From NCBI RefSeq assembly GCF_004920835.1, contig NZ_QFHO01000012.1, positions 58,166 to 122,165 on the forward strand: a DNA stretch of 64,000 nucleotides. Reading direction: 5' to 3'. Within the stretch, counting starts at the first letter, position 1, and each line of letters opens with the position of its first letter. A model generated the notes under the pieces. The model did not search any database and was not told the DNA's origin. It saw only the letters and a program-made list of their open reading frames with translations. The stretch comes from Stenotrophomonas maltophilia (GTDB taxonomy: Bacteria; Pseudomonadota; Gammaproteobacteria; Xanthomonadales; Xanthomonadaceae). The translations under genes were made by a program, and so were the position numbers. Positions 31,545 to 39,778 of this stretch are shown here, piece after piece.

Positions 31545-32534
31545 ATGACAGGAAGTGCCACGGTGCTGCTGGCGCTGTGGGTGAGCGGGCTGCTGGCCTA
31601 CCAGTTGCCGGGGCCGGGTTGGCTGGCCAACGGCGTGGCCGTGCTGTGGCTGCTGGTTGCGCTGTGGGCATCGTGGCGGGTCGCGCGGGGCCGTGCCTCG
31701 CGCCGACTGGGCCTGGCCTTCGGGGCATCGCTGGCACTGGCCGGCCTGTGGTGGCTGCTGCTGACCCCGCGCCAGGACCGCGTGTGGGCCGATGACGTGG
31801 CCCAACGCCTGCACGTGGTGTCCTTCGACGGGCGCCACGTGGTGCTGGACAACGTGCGTGACTTCACCTGGCGCAGCGAAACCGACTACGACGCGCATTG
31901 GGTGCGCCGCGAATACAACCTGGACCAGCTGCGCTCGGCCGACCTGGTGCTGTCGTACTGGATGGGCCCGGCGATCGCCCACACCCTGATCTCGTTCGGC
32001 TTCGAGGATGGACGCCACGTGGTGTTTTCGCTGGAGATCCGCAAGGAGCGCGGTGAGTCGTTCTCCGCTCTGGGCGGCTTCTTCCGCAAGTTCGAGATGA
32101 CCCTGGTGGCTTCGGAGGAGACCGACATCATCCGCACCCGCACCAACGCCCGTGGCGAAGATGTCTACCTGTACCGCCTGCACGGCATGGACCGCGCGCA
32201 GCTGAAGGAACTGTTCGCTGCGTATATCGCGCAGGCGCGCGAGCTGGATGCGAAGCCGGGCTTCTACAACACGCTGACCAGCAACTGCACGACCATCGTC
32301 TTCGACCTGGCCCGGCATATCGCACCGCGCCTGCCGCTGGATTACCGCCTGCTGCTGTCCGGTTACCTGGCCGAGTACGCGCAGGAGGTCGGTGCGCTCA
32401 CGCCGGGTGTGCCGTACACCGAACTGCATGCCAAGGGCCGCATCACCCAGCGCGCGCTGGATCTCGGTGATGGCGCCAATTTCTCCACCGTAATCCGCCA
32501 GGGCGTGCCCGGCACCGAGCAGGACCCGCAGTAA
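31545..32534 (+). CDS. DUF4105 (Lnb N-terminal periplasmic domain) membrane protein
   Basis: About 329 residues. Two hydrophobic segments at the N-terminus (LLALWVSGLLAYQLPGPG and WLANGVAVLWLLVALWASW) are followed by a third and a periplasmic DUF4105 domain: FTWRSETDYDAHWVRREYNL, HTLISFGFEDGRHVVFSLEIRKE and FYNTLTSNCTTIVFDLAR (a Cys-containing motif reminiscent of papain-like amidases). The chosen ATG has AGGA six bases upstream; an ATG at 31518 is an alternative. Its stop overlaps the start of the lipoprotein hydrolase (TAATG), so the two act together. Confidence 0.82.
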   Translation: MTGSATVLLALWVSGLLAYQLPGPGWLANGVAVLWLLVALWASWRVARGRASRRLGLAFGASLALAGLWWLLLTPRQDRVWADDVAQRLHVVSFDGRHVVLDNVRDFTWRSETDYDAHWVRREYNLDQLRSADLVLSYWMGPAIAHTLISFGFEDGRHVVFSLEIRKERGESFSALGGFFRKFEMTLVASEETDIIRTRTNARGEDVYLYRLHGMDRAQLKELFAAYIAQARELDAKPGFYNTLTSNCTTIVFDLARHIAPRLPLDYRLLLSGYLAEYAQEVGALTPGVPYTELHAKGRITQRALDLGDGANFSTVIRQGVPGTEQDPQ

Positions 32535-34567
32535 TGACCCAACTCTTTCTGACCCGCTGGCAGCGCCTGCTGCCGGTGTTGTTCGCCGCCTTCCTGCTGC
32601 TGGGAAGCAGCGGCTGCGCGATGGTCACCGTCAAGCAGGTCAAGTCCAGCGATTCGCTGGTCAACAAGCGCGCGGATGTGCTCAACACCGGCAAGCTCAG
32701 CCCGGCCGCGCGTGAAACGCTCAGCGCAGCGGGCCTGGACGAATCGCAGTGCGAGAAGGACTTCCTGGTCTGCCGCAGCACACTGCTGATGACCGACGAC
32801 CTCAACGTCGAACAGCGCCTGTCAGCATTGTCCGAGTTGTGGGTGAAGGCCGCGCTGGCGCTGACGCCGAAGAAGACCGCTGCCGGTGATCCGCCGATGA
32901 GCGATGCGGCGCTGGATGCGTGGCTGGAGGCCGCGCGCTATGCGTACGCGTACCTGTTCTACAGCGGCCGCTCGCCGTCCGATCGTGCCTTCGAGGACCG
33001 GCAGACACAGGTGCGTGACTACTACAACTACGCGGCCGAAAAGGCGGCAGTGGTGTTGTTCGTGCGCGCGCGTGCCGCTGCACTGGCCGGCGAGGACTAT
33101 ACGAAGCCGATCACGGTTGGCAGCTGGTCGCTGGCGTCCAACTACCAGCAGCTGGGTCTGAAGAGCATTCCCGCGCAGCTGGTTCCGGCCGGCACCGTCA
33201 GCTTTGTCGGCCTGCGCAGCACCTATCGCCGCGATGGCTTCGGTGCCGAGCTGGTGATGGTGATGGATCCGCCGAAGCTGGTCGCACCGGTGATCGCCCC
33301 GGATGGCCCGAAGGCCGAAACCACGCAGGACGACGAGAACGACGAGAACGACGAGCGTCGTGGCCGCCGCCATCGCCATGACGATTCGGTGCCCGAGTTC
33401 AGTGAGATGTCCTCAATCAACGTCACTGCGCTGCTGCGGTTCGAAGGCAGCAGCCTGGAAGACGTGATGCGCACGCGCCGGGTCGAGCTCGATGCCTATT
33501 CGCCGGAAGCCACCGAGCGCATCACCCTGCACGGCGAGCAGGTGCCGCTGGCCGGCAACTTCACTGCCGCCTACGGCCTGTGGCTGGCGCAGAGTGGCTT
33601 CGCCCGGCAGTCGCTGCGCACCCTGTTCGGCATGAGCGAGGGCATCGGCGAGCCGCACATCTACCTGATGCAGCCGTGGGATCCGAACCGCCGCATCATC
33701 TTCATGCTGCACGGCCTGGCCAGCAGCCCGGAAGCGTGGGTGAACCTGGCCAACGAAATCATGGGTGATCCCGAGCTGCGCCAGAAGTTCCAGGTGTGGC
33801 AGGTCTACTACCCGACCAATGCGCCGATCGCGTTGAACCGGTACGAGATCGCCAACGCGTTCAACGACACGCTGAAGCATTTTGATCCCAACGGCAGCAC
33901 GCGTGCGTCGAAGGACATGGTCTACATCGGCCACAGCATGGGTGGCGTACTGGCGCGGCTGCTGGTGAGCGATTCCGGCGATGTACTGTGGAACGACCTG
34001 CTGGCCAACTACGATCTGAAGGGTGAACGGTTGAAGCGGGTGCAGAACAAGCTGGGGCCGCTGCTGCATTTCAAGGCACAGCCGAACGTGGAGCGTGCGA
34101 TCTTCATCGCTGCCCCGCACCAGGGCACCGACATCGCAGGCAACAAGGTCGGGCGCCTGATCGGTCGCCTGGTGCGGCTGCCGCTGACCATCCTCGGCAA
34201 GTTCGAGGATGTGTTCCTGGCGCTGGCGCAGGCCGAGCAGCAGGTCGACGGTACCGCCAAGCCGAAGATTCCCAACAGCATCGACAACCTCAAGGCCAGC
34301 GACCCGTTCGTGAAGGCCGCCGCGCAGCTGCCGATTGAAGCCGGCCTGAAGTACCACTCGATCATCGCCCAGCGCAAGCCGGAGCTGCCGGTGGAGAAGT
34401 CCGATGATGGGCTGGTGCCGTACTGGAGCGCGCACCTGCCGGGTGCATTGTCCGAGAAGGTGATCATTTCCGGCCACAGCGTGCAGGAAACCCCGCAGGC
34501 GGTGCTGGAGGTGCGGCGCATCCTGCATCGCGACGTCGATGATGTGGGGACCGGCGCGAGACCCTGA
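32534..34567 (+). CDS. Alpha/beta-hydrolase lipoprotein
   Basis: A 677-residue protein. The signal peptide has lipobox GSSGC at about residues 25-29. The N-terminal 370 residues are of unknown fold, with a striking Asp/Glu/Asn/Arg/His-rich low-complexity loop (QDDENDENDERRGRRHRHDD) near 265-285. The C-terminal part is an alpha/beta hydrolase: IIFMLHGLASSPEAWVNLA and the nucleophile elbow YIGHSMGGVLARLLV; a late His (GHSVQETP) completes a plausible triad. It overlaps the DUF4105 gene by one base, which suggests an envelope lipid or peptide modification pair. Confidence 0.82.
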   Translation: MTQLFLTRWQRLLPVLFAAFLLLGSSGCAMVTVKQVKSSDSLVNKRADVLNTGKLSPAARETLSAAGLDESQCEKDFLVCRSTLLMTDDLNVEQRLSALSELWVKAALALTPKKTAAGDPPMSDAALDAWLEAARYAYAYLFYSGRSPSDRAFEDRQTQVRDYYNYAAEKAAVVLFVRARAAALAGEDYTKPITVGSWSLASNYQQLGLKSIPAQLVPAGTVSFVGLRSTYRRDGFGAELVMVMDPPKLVAPVIAPDGPKAETTQDDENDENDERRGRRHRHDDSVPEFSEMSSINVTALLRFEGSSLEDVMRTRRVELDAYSPEATERITLHGEQVPLAGNFTAAYGLWLAQSGFARQSLRTLFGMSEGIGEPHIYLMQPWDPNRRIIFMLHGLASSPEAWVNLANEIMGDPELRQKFQVWQVYYPTNAPIALNRYEIANAFNDTLKHFDPNGSTRASKDMVYIGHSMGGVLARLLVSDSGDVLWNDLLANYDLKGERLKRVQNKLGPLLHFKAQPNVERAIFIAAPHQGTDIAGNKVGRLIGRLVRLPLTILGKFEDVFLALAQAEQQVDGTAKPKIPNSIDNLKASDPFVKAAAQLPIEAGLKYHSIIAQRKPELPVEKSDDGLVPYWSAHLPGALSEKVIISGHSVQETPQAVLEVRRILHRDVDDVGTGARP

Positions 34568-34577
34568 CCGCTGCGGT

Positions 34578-34617
34578 CGCCGGGCCATGCCCGGCGGAAT
34601 CCGTCCGGCGGCGCTAC
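34578..34617 (-). repeat. SMAG-like REP pair in the gap between hydrolase and mfsA
   Basis: It contains GTAGCGCCGCCGGAC on the minus strand, followed by GCCGGGC ATG GCCCGGC, a REP hairpin typical of Stenotrophomonas. It lies between convergent stops and its edge overlaps the mfsA stop by four bases. Confidence 0.7.
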
Positions 34618-35984
34618 ACCCGCCGCGCGATCACCGTGGCCAGCAGTGCCAGGCCGAAGGTAATCACCAGGCACAGGAAGTAGCCGGTGTGTGGTGCGGT
34701 TTCCACGAACAACGCGAACACCGCACCGGACACCGCCAGTGCGGTGGTCACCGACAACGCTTCGCTCAGCTGCAGCGCCGAGGTGTTGGCGCCCTGCTCA
34801 TGCGGCGCCGACAGCGAAAGCGTCAGCACCGACAGGCTGGCGTAGATCATGCCCATGCCGAAGCCGGTCAACGCCCAGCCGACCAGTGCGACCGGCAACG
34901 GCACCGCATTGAACAGCACCGCCAGGGTGGCGGCGATACCGATCGTCATCAGCGGCGTGCCCACGCGGAGCAGCTGCTGGCGCGACCATCCGCGCTGTTG
35001 ATGGCCCTGCAGCCAGGAGCCCGCGAACCAGCCCAGCGCACCGAGGCTGAGCACGGCACCGGCCCAGCTGGGCGAGAGTCCGCGCTCGCGCTGCAACAGC
35101 AGTGGCAGGTAGGCCTCGCAGGCGAAGAATGCTGCTGCAGCGATGCCGCGCAGGGCGATCACGCTGGGCAGGCCGCGGCGCAGCAGCAACGTGCCGGCTG
35201 GCAACAGGCGGTGCACGCAGAACAGCAGCGCCAGCAGCGCCACGCCGATGCAGAGCAGGGCCGGCACGCCGCGTTGCTGGCCACCGAAGTACAGCAGCAG
35301 GGCCGCCAGCGAGGCACCGCCGGCCCAGCGCACCACGTTGCCGCGTCCATCGTCGCTGCTGGCAGCATCAGTGGATTGCATGCGTGCCAGTGCCGGGCGC
35401 AGCAGCAGCGCGGCCGGGACCGCCAGCAGCGGCACCGCCAGGAACACCCAACGCCAGCCGAGGTGCTGCACGATCAGGCCGCTCAGTGCCGGGCCGATCA
35501 TCGACGGCACTACCCAGCCTGCGGAGAACGCGGCAAATACCTTTGGCCGCAGGTGCTCGGGGTAGCTGCGCCCGACCATCACATACAGCGACACCGAGAT
35601 CGCCCCTGCACCCAGGCCCTGCAGCAGTCGGCCCGCCACCAGCATGCCCATGCGCATCGCGAAGCCGGCCAGCAGCAGGCCCAGCACGAAGCAGGCCAGC
35701 CCATACCACAGCGGCCGCGCCGGCCCCTGGCGGTCGGCCCAGCGCCCGGCCAGGGTCATGCCGATCACGCTGGTGGCCAGCGTTCCACCGAACGCAAGTG
35801 CATACAGGCGCAGGCCATCCAGCGCCTCGGCTACGGTTGGCATGGCTGCGGCTACCGCCAACGCCTCGAAGGCGTGCAGCGCGACCAGCGCGACCATGCC
35901 GATGGTGGTGGCGCGGTAGCGTGCTGACAGGATCGAAGTGTCGGCCGACGTGCTGGCGTCGATGGAAGAGGCAGTGGGGGTCAT
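34614..35984 (-). CDS. mfsA: MFS efflux transporter MfsA
   Basis: A 456-residue, 14-segment-type major facilitator with LYALAFGGTLATSVIGMTLAGRWADRQGPARPL and the motif C-like GRLLQGLGAGAISVSLYVMVGRSYPEH. It is divergent from soxR. In S. maltophilia a transporter in this position, MfsA, was shown to give paraquat resistance and to be regulated by SoxR, and the promoter here has a SoxR-type palindrome in a 19-bp spacer. MTPTASSID is the start supported by position. Confidence 0.88.
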   Translation of the reverse strand: MTPTASSIDASTSADTSILSARYRATTIGMVALVALHAFEALAVAAAMPTVAEALDGLRLYALAFGGTLATSVIGMTLAGRWADRQGPARPLWYGLACFVLGLLLAGFAMRMGMLVAGRLLQGLGAGAISVSLYVMVGRSYPEHLRPKVFAAFSAGWVVPSMIGPALSGLIVQHLGWRWVFLAVPLLAVPAALLLRPALARMQSTDAASSDDGRGNVVRWAGGASLAALLLYFGGQQRGVPALLCIGVALLALLFCVHRLLPAGTLLLRRGLPSVIALRGIAAAAFFACEAYLPLLLQRERGLSPSWAGAVLSLGALGWFAGSWLQGHQQRGWSRQQLLRVGTPLMTIGIAATLAVLFNAVPLPVALVGWALTGFGMGMIYASLSVLTLSLSAPHEQGANTSALQLSEALSVTTALAVSGAVFALFVETAPHTGYFLCLVITFGLALLATVIARRV

Positions 35985-36038
35985 ACGGGTCAGGTGCGGG
36001 CCGCGCTTGTCAACTGGCGGCGAAGATAGCAGCATGAC

Positions 36039-36058
36039 ACCTCAACTGCAGTTGAGGT
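36039..36058. promoter_or_regulatory. SoxR box in the mfsA promoter
   Basis: ACCTCAACTGCAGTTGAGGT is a perfect 20-bp palindrome. On the minus strand TTGACC, a 19-bp spacer and CATGCT form a promoter for mfsA with the long spacing typical of MerR-type activation; the palindrome fills that spacer. It is six bases upstream of the soxR start, so it may also repress soxR. Confidence 0.8.
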
Positions 36059-36064
36059 CAAGCA

Positions 36065-36499
36065 ATGGTGTCCCAGGATCTGAGCGTTGGCGAGGTATCC
36101 CAGCGCAGTGGCGTGGCCATTTCCGCGCTGCATTTCTATGAGCGCAAGGGGCTGATCAGCAGCCTGCGCACCTCGGGCAACCAGCGACGCTACAGCCGTG
36201 ACGTGCTGCGCCGGCTGGCCGTGATCCGCGTGGCGCAGCGGGTGGGCATGCCACTGGAAGCCGTTGGCCGCGCTTTTGAAAGCCTGCCCGAGGGCCGCGC
36301 ACCGACCAAGTCCGACTGGGCCAAGCTGTCCGCACGCTGGCGCACCGAACTGGAGGAGCGCATCCACATGCTGCAGCTGCTGCGCGACGAACTCACCGGT
36401 TGCATCGGCTGTGGCTGCCTGTCGCTGCAGCACTGTCGCCTGGCCAACCCGGGGGACGTCCTCGGCGAACGCGGCGACGGCCCGATGCGCTGGGAATGA
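36065..36499 (+). CDS. soxR: Redox-sensing transcriptional activator SoxR
   Basis: A 144-residue MerR-family protein. The helix-turn-helix [25 protein letters not shown] is at 7-31, followed by the [14 protein letters not shown] wing and a coiled coil; C113, C116, C118 and C124 in [12 protein letters not shown] are the [2Fe-2S] ligands. It senses redox-cycling compounds by cluster oxidation. No soxS gene is nearby, as in other non-enteric bacteria. It shares its operator with mfsA. Confidence 0.93.
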   Translation: MVSQDLSVGEVSQRSGVAISALHFYERKGLISSLRTSGNQRRYSRDVLRRLAVIRVAQRVGMPLEAVGRAFESLPEGRAPTKSDWAKLSARWRTELEERIHMLQLLRDELTGCIGCGCLSLQHCRLANPGDVLGERGDGPMRWE

Positions 36500-36524
36500 C
36501 GCACGGGAAAGGGCCCGGCTCCGG

Positions 36525-36547
36525 GTAGCGCCGGGCCATGCCCGGCG
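36525..36547 (+). repeat. SMAG (GTAG) REP palindrome
   Basis: GTAGCGCCGGGCC, ATG and CCCGGCG on the plus strand form the canonical REP unit. It lies between soxR and the SDR gene, which converge, so it probably ends both transcripts. Confidence 0.85.
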
Positions 36548-36549
36548 GA

Positions 36550-37152
36550 TCACCAGACCGTGATCGTCTCGCCGCTCTGGATGCCTTCCACCGCGCGCTG
36601 GAACGCCAGTGCCGCGCGCTGTGCGCTCACCGCTTCAAAGCCGGGGAAGTAGGGCCCGTAGGCGGCCATCGATTCGATCAGCACGTTCGGGCTGACCACG
36701 TTGATGCGCAGGCCGCGCGGCAGCAGTTCCAGCGCAGCGGCACGCACGAAGCCTTCCAGCGCGGCATTCACCGAGGTGGCGTTGGCGCCATCTCTGATCG
36801 GCTGTGCGCTGACGATGCCGCTGGTCAGGGTGATCGAGCCCCCGGCGCTGAGATGGTGCTGCGCGGTCAGTGCCAGCCGCACCTGGCCCAGCAGTTTGTC
36901 CTGCAGGCCGATGTTGAACTGCTCGGGCGTCATGTCCTGCAGCGGGCCGAAGTGCAGCTTGCCGGCGGTGGAGATCACCGCATCGACCGGGCCGGTGCGC
37001 GCGAACAGTTCGGCGACGCTGGCGTCGTCGGTCAGGTCGACGCGCAGTTCGCCGCTGTTGCGGCCGGCGGTCAGGATCTGGTGCTGCTGGCCAAGCTGGC
37101 GCGCGACTGCCTGGCCGAGGGTGCCGCTGGCACCCACAAGGAGAATCTTCAT
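36550..37152 (-). CDS. Atypical short-chain dehydrogenase (no catalytic Tyr-x3-Lys)
   Basis: A 200-residue Rossmann protein. MKILLVGASGTLGQAVARQL is the dinucleotide motif; STAGKLHFGP and ITLTSGIVSAQP match the SDR core. At the catalytic position the sequence is ATSVNAALEGFVRA: serine replaces the expected tyrosine and there is no lysine four later, as in a known short SDR subgroup. It is divergent from a LysR regulator that probably controls it. The substrate is unknown. Confidence 0.82.
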   Translation of the reverse strand: MKILLVGASGTLGQAVARQLGQQHQILTAGRNSGELRVDLTDDASVAELFARTGPVDAVISTAGKLHFGPLQDMTPEQFNIGLQDKLLGQVRLALTAQHHLSAGGSITLTSGIVSAQPIRDGANATSVNAALEGFVRAAALELLPRGLRINVVSPNVLIESMAAYGPYFPGFEAVSAQRAALAFQRAVEGIQSGETITVW

Positions 37153-37234
37153 GGCGGTTCCTTGCGAGAGGGGGATGAGCGCAGTCTGCGCCCTCACATA
37201 TGTGTTCGGTAAGGGGCGTATGCTTCGAAGATTC

Positions 37235-37249
37235 CTAACTAAGGGTTAG
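37235..37249. promoter_or_regulatory. Inverted repeat, possible LysR operator
   Basis: CTAAC and GTTAG flank TAAGG, just upstream of the LysR gene's ATG. It is a short T-N-A-type palindrome in the divergent control region and is a candidate autoregulatory site. Confidence 0.4.
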
Positions 37250-37251
37250 CA

Positions 37252-38127
37252 ATGGATACGCTTCGCTGCATGCAGGCCTTCGTCGCGGTGGCCGAGCGCG
37301 GCAGCTTCACTGGCGCCGCCGATCAGCTGCAGGTTTCGGCGGTGATGGTGGGCAAGTACATCCAGCAGTTGGAGACGCACCTGGGGACCGCGCTGCTGCA
37401 GCGGAACACCCGCCGCCAGCGCCTGACCGAAGCCGGCAGCGCCTACCTGGCCGGGTGCCGGCAGGTGCTGGAGCAGGTGCAGCAGGCCGAGGCCGATGTC
37501 GCCGGCCTGCAGGTGCAGCCACGTGGCCTGCTGCGGGTCAGCGCGCCGACTACCTGGGGCAGCTGCGTGCTGGCACCGCAGCTTGCCGGCCTGCTGCGCG
37601 CGCAGCCGCAGTTGAACATCGAGCTGGACCTGAGCAACCGCCGCGTGGATCTGATCGAGGACGGCTTCGACGTGGCAATCCGCGTCGGGCCGCTGCCGTC
37701 ACAGGAAGTGGTGGCGCGGCCGTTGCCGCCGTACGCGATGAGCCTGTGCGCGGCACCGTCCTACCTGCGTCGGCGTGGTACGCCGCACACCCCTGGGGAT
37801 CTGGTCGGGCATGACTGCCTGAGCCATCTGGCCTGGCGCGGCGGCCATGGTTGGCAGCTGGCCAACGGTGAACAGGTTGATTGGGAGGCGCGGCTGACCT
37901 GCAACGATGGTGTTGCACTGCGCGAGGCCGCCGTGGCCGGCGCAGGGCTGGTGCTGCAACCGACCGCGCTGCTGGCCGGCGAGATCGCGGCCGGGCGGTT
38001 GAAGCCCCTGCTGCGCGACTACCTGCCGGAACCGCGGCCGATGCACCTGATCTACCTGCCGGATCGACGGCCGCGTCCGCGCCTGCAGTGCTTCGTCGAT
38101 TTCGTCATGGCCACATTGGCGGACTGA
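37252..38127 (+). CDS. LysR-family transcriptional regulator
   Basis: A 291-residue LTTR: helix-turn-helix LRCMQAFVAVAERGSFTGAADQLQVSAVMVGKYIQQLETHLG and a CrgA-like effector domain (PRGLLRVSAPTTWGSCVLAPQLAGLL, DGFDVAIRVGPLPSQEVVARPL). It is divergent from the atypical SDR with 99 bases between, a common LTTR-target layout. Converges with proC. Confidence 0.88.
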   Translation: MDTLRCMQAFVAVAERGSFTGAADQLQVSAVMVGKYIQQLETHLGTALLQRNTRRQRLTEAGSAYLAGCRQVLEQVQQAEADVAGLQVQPRGLLRVSAPTTWGSCVLAPQLAGLLRAQPQLNIELDLSNRRVDLIEDGFDVAIRVGPLPSQEVVARPLPPYAMSLCAAPSYLRRRGTPHTPGDLVGHDCLSHLAWRGGHGWQLANGEQVDWEARLTCNDGVALREAAVAGAGLVLQPTALLAGEIAAGRLKPLLRDYLPEPRPMHLIYLPDRRPRPRLQCFVDFVMATLAD

Positions 38128-38144
38128 TCACAAGCGTGGGTGGT

Positions 38145-38163
38145 TGCCGACCGTTGGTCGGCA
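38145..38163. terminator. Hairpin between LysR gene and proC
   Basis: TGCCGACC, GTT loop, GGTCGGCA. A perfect 8-bp stem of the SMAG-type palindrome class, placed between convergent stops; no T-run follows, so termination is inferred. Confidence 0.5.
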
Positions 38164-38173
38164 CCGACCTGAA

Positions 38174-38995
38174 TCAATCATTCGCCGCAGACAGCTCCTG
38201 CCCACGCACCTGCGCGGCGCGCAGCGCCGTGTCCACCAGCGCCTCGAAACCACCGGCCTGGAAGCTCTGGATCGCCGCCTGGGTGGTGCCGTTCGGCGAG
38301 GTCACTCGGCGGCGCAGTTCGGCCGGGCTTTCGCCGGCTTCATCGAGCATGCGCGAAGCACCCAGCAGTGTCTGCACCACCAGCGTGCGCGCTGCTTCTG
38401 CAGGCAGGCCCTGGGCGATACCCGCTGCTTCCATCGCTTCGGCCAGCAGGAACACATAGGCCGGCCCGCTGCCGGATACAGCAGTCACCGAATCCATCAG
38501 CGCCTCACTATCGATCCACACCGTGCGCCCGGCACTGGCCAGTACCTGTTCGGCGCGCGCGTGCTGCTGCGCATCCACTGATGGCGTGGCGTACAGCCCG
38601 GTCACACCGGCGCCGAGCAGGGCCGGGGTGTTTGGCATCGCGCGCACCACCGGCAGGTTGCCGCCCAGCCAGCGTTCCAGCTGGGCGCTGGTGATGCCGG
38701 CGGCAATGGACACCACCAGCGGCCGGTTCGCCTGCGCCAGCGCCTGCAGCGACTGGCACACATCGCGCAGTACCTGCGGCTTCACCGCCAGCAGCCAGGT
38801 ATTGCCCTGTGTGGCAGCATCGGCGGCGTTGTCGTGCACCTGCACGCCGAAATCGGTGGCCAGTGACTCGCGCAATGCGGCCACCGGTTCGGCCACGTGG
38901 ATGTGCGCGGCGGGTACGCCCTGGCGGATCAGGCCGGCGATCAGGCTGCGGGCCATGTTGCCGCCGCCGATGAAGGTGATGGAATCAACTGCCAT
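38174..38995 (-). CDS. proC: Pyrroline-5-carboxylate reductase
   Basis: A 273-residue enzyme that makes proline from pyrroline-5-carboxylate with NAD(P)H. N-terminal FIGGGNMARSLIAGLI, the segment VVRAMPNTPALLGAGVTGLYA, and the signature SVTAVSGSGPAYVFLLAEAM near residue 165 are as expected, and the length is normal. The yggS-proC pair upstream of pilT is conserved in Xanthomonadaceae and pseudomonads. Confidence 0.95.
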   Translation of the reverse strand: MAVDSITFIGGGNMARSLIAGLIRQGVPAAHIHVAEPVAALRESLATDFGVQVHDNAADAATQGNTWLLAVKPQVLRDVCQSLQALAQANRPLVVSIAAGITSAQLERWLGGNLPVVRAMPNTPALLGAGVTGLYATPSVDAQQHARAEQVLASAGRTVWIDSEALMDSVTAVSGSGPAYVFLLAEAMEAAGIAQGLPAEAARTLVVQTLLGASRMLDEAGESPAELRRRVTSPNGTTQAAIQSFQAGGFEALVDTALRAAQVRGQELSAAND

Positions 38996-39013
38996 GGAAG
39001 TCTCCTTGGAATA

Positions 39014-39691
39014 TCAGGCCGGGCGCGGGCGCGCGCCGAACAGAGCGGTGCCGATGCGCACCAGGGTGGCGCCCTCGGCGATGGCCTCGGCGTAGTCGCT
39101 GCTCATGCCCATCGACAGCGTGTCGACATGCGTGTGCTGGGCGCCCAGCGACTGGAAAAGTGTGCGCATGCGCACGAACGCGTCACGACGGCGCTCGGCC
39201 TGTGGCCACGGTGCGGGAATCGCCATCAGACCGCGCAGGCGCAGCTGGGGCTCGGCGGCAATTGCGGCGGCCAGCGCGTCCACATCCTCTGGTGCACAGC
39301 CATGCTTGCTGGATTCGTCGTCGATGTTGACCTGGACCAGCACGTTCAGCGGGCCGCGCGCGGCCGGGCGATGGCGTGCCAGTGCGGTCACCAGCTTGGG
39401 CCGGTCCACGCTCTGTACCCAGTCGAAGTGGCTGGCCACGGCCTCGGCCTTGTTCGACTGCAGGTGGCCGATCAGGTGCCATTCCAGTTCCAGGTGCTGC
39501 AGCACCTGCATCTTGGCCAGTGCTTCCTGCACGTAGTTCTCGCCGAAGGCGTGCTGGCCCTGTGCGGCCAGCGCGGCCACGGCCTCGGCCGGCTGGGTCT
39601 TGGACACCGCCAGCAGGCGTGGATCGGGCCTGCCAGCGGCCTCGGCGGCGGCATGCAGGTTGCTCAGGATCTGGGGCAGGGGAGTGGCCAC
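39014..39691 (-). CDS. yggS: YggS-family pyridoxal phosphate homeostasis protein
   Basis: A 225-residue single-domain TIM-barrel PLP protein. The PLP lysine is in LLAVSKTQPAEAV (about residue 31); FGENYVQEAL, WHLIGHLQSNKAE and LSMGMSSDYAEAIAEGATLVRIGTALFG are the family blocks. It buffers free PLP and affects amino-acid metabolism, consistent with its 18-base spacing to proC. Confidence 0.94.
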   Translation of the reverse strand: MATPLPQILSNLHAAAEAAGRPDPRLLAVSKTQPAEAVAALAAQGQHAFGENYVQEALAKMQVLQHLELEWHLIGHLQSNKAEAVASHFDWVQSVDRPKLVTALARHRPAARGPLNVLVQVNIDDESSKHGCAPEDVDALAAAIAAEPQLRLRGLMAIPAPWPQAERRRDAFVRMRTLFQSLGAQHTHVDTLSMGMSSDYAEAIAEGATLVRIGTALFGARPRPA

Positions 39692-39778
39692 GTAACGCGT
39701 TCCGTTGAATCAGGAGGCTATACTGCCGCCCGGGGAAAGATCCTTCCAGTCGAAGCCGTTATTGGGGAGTAGCCGCTC

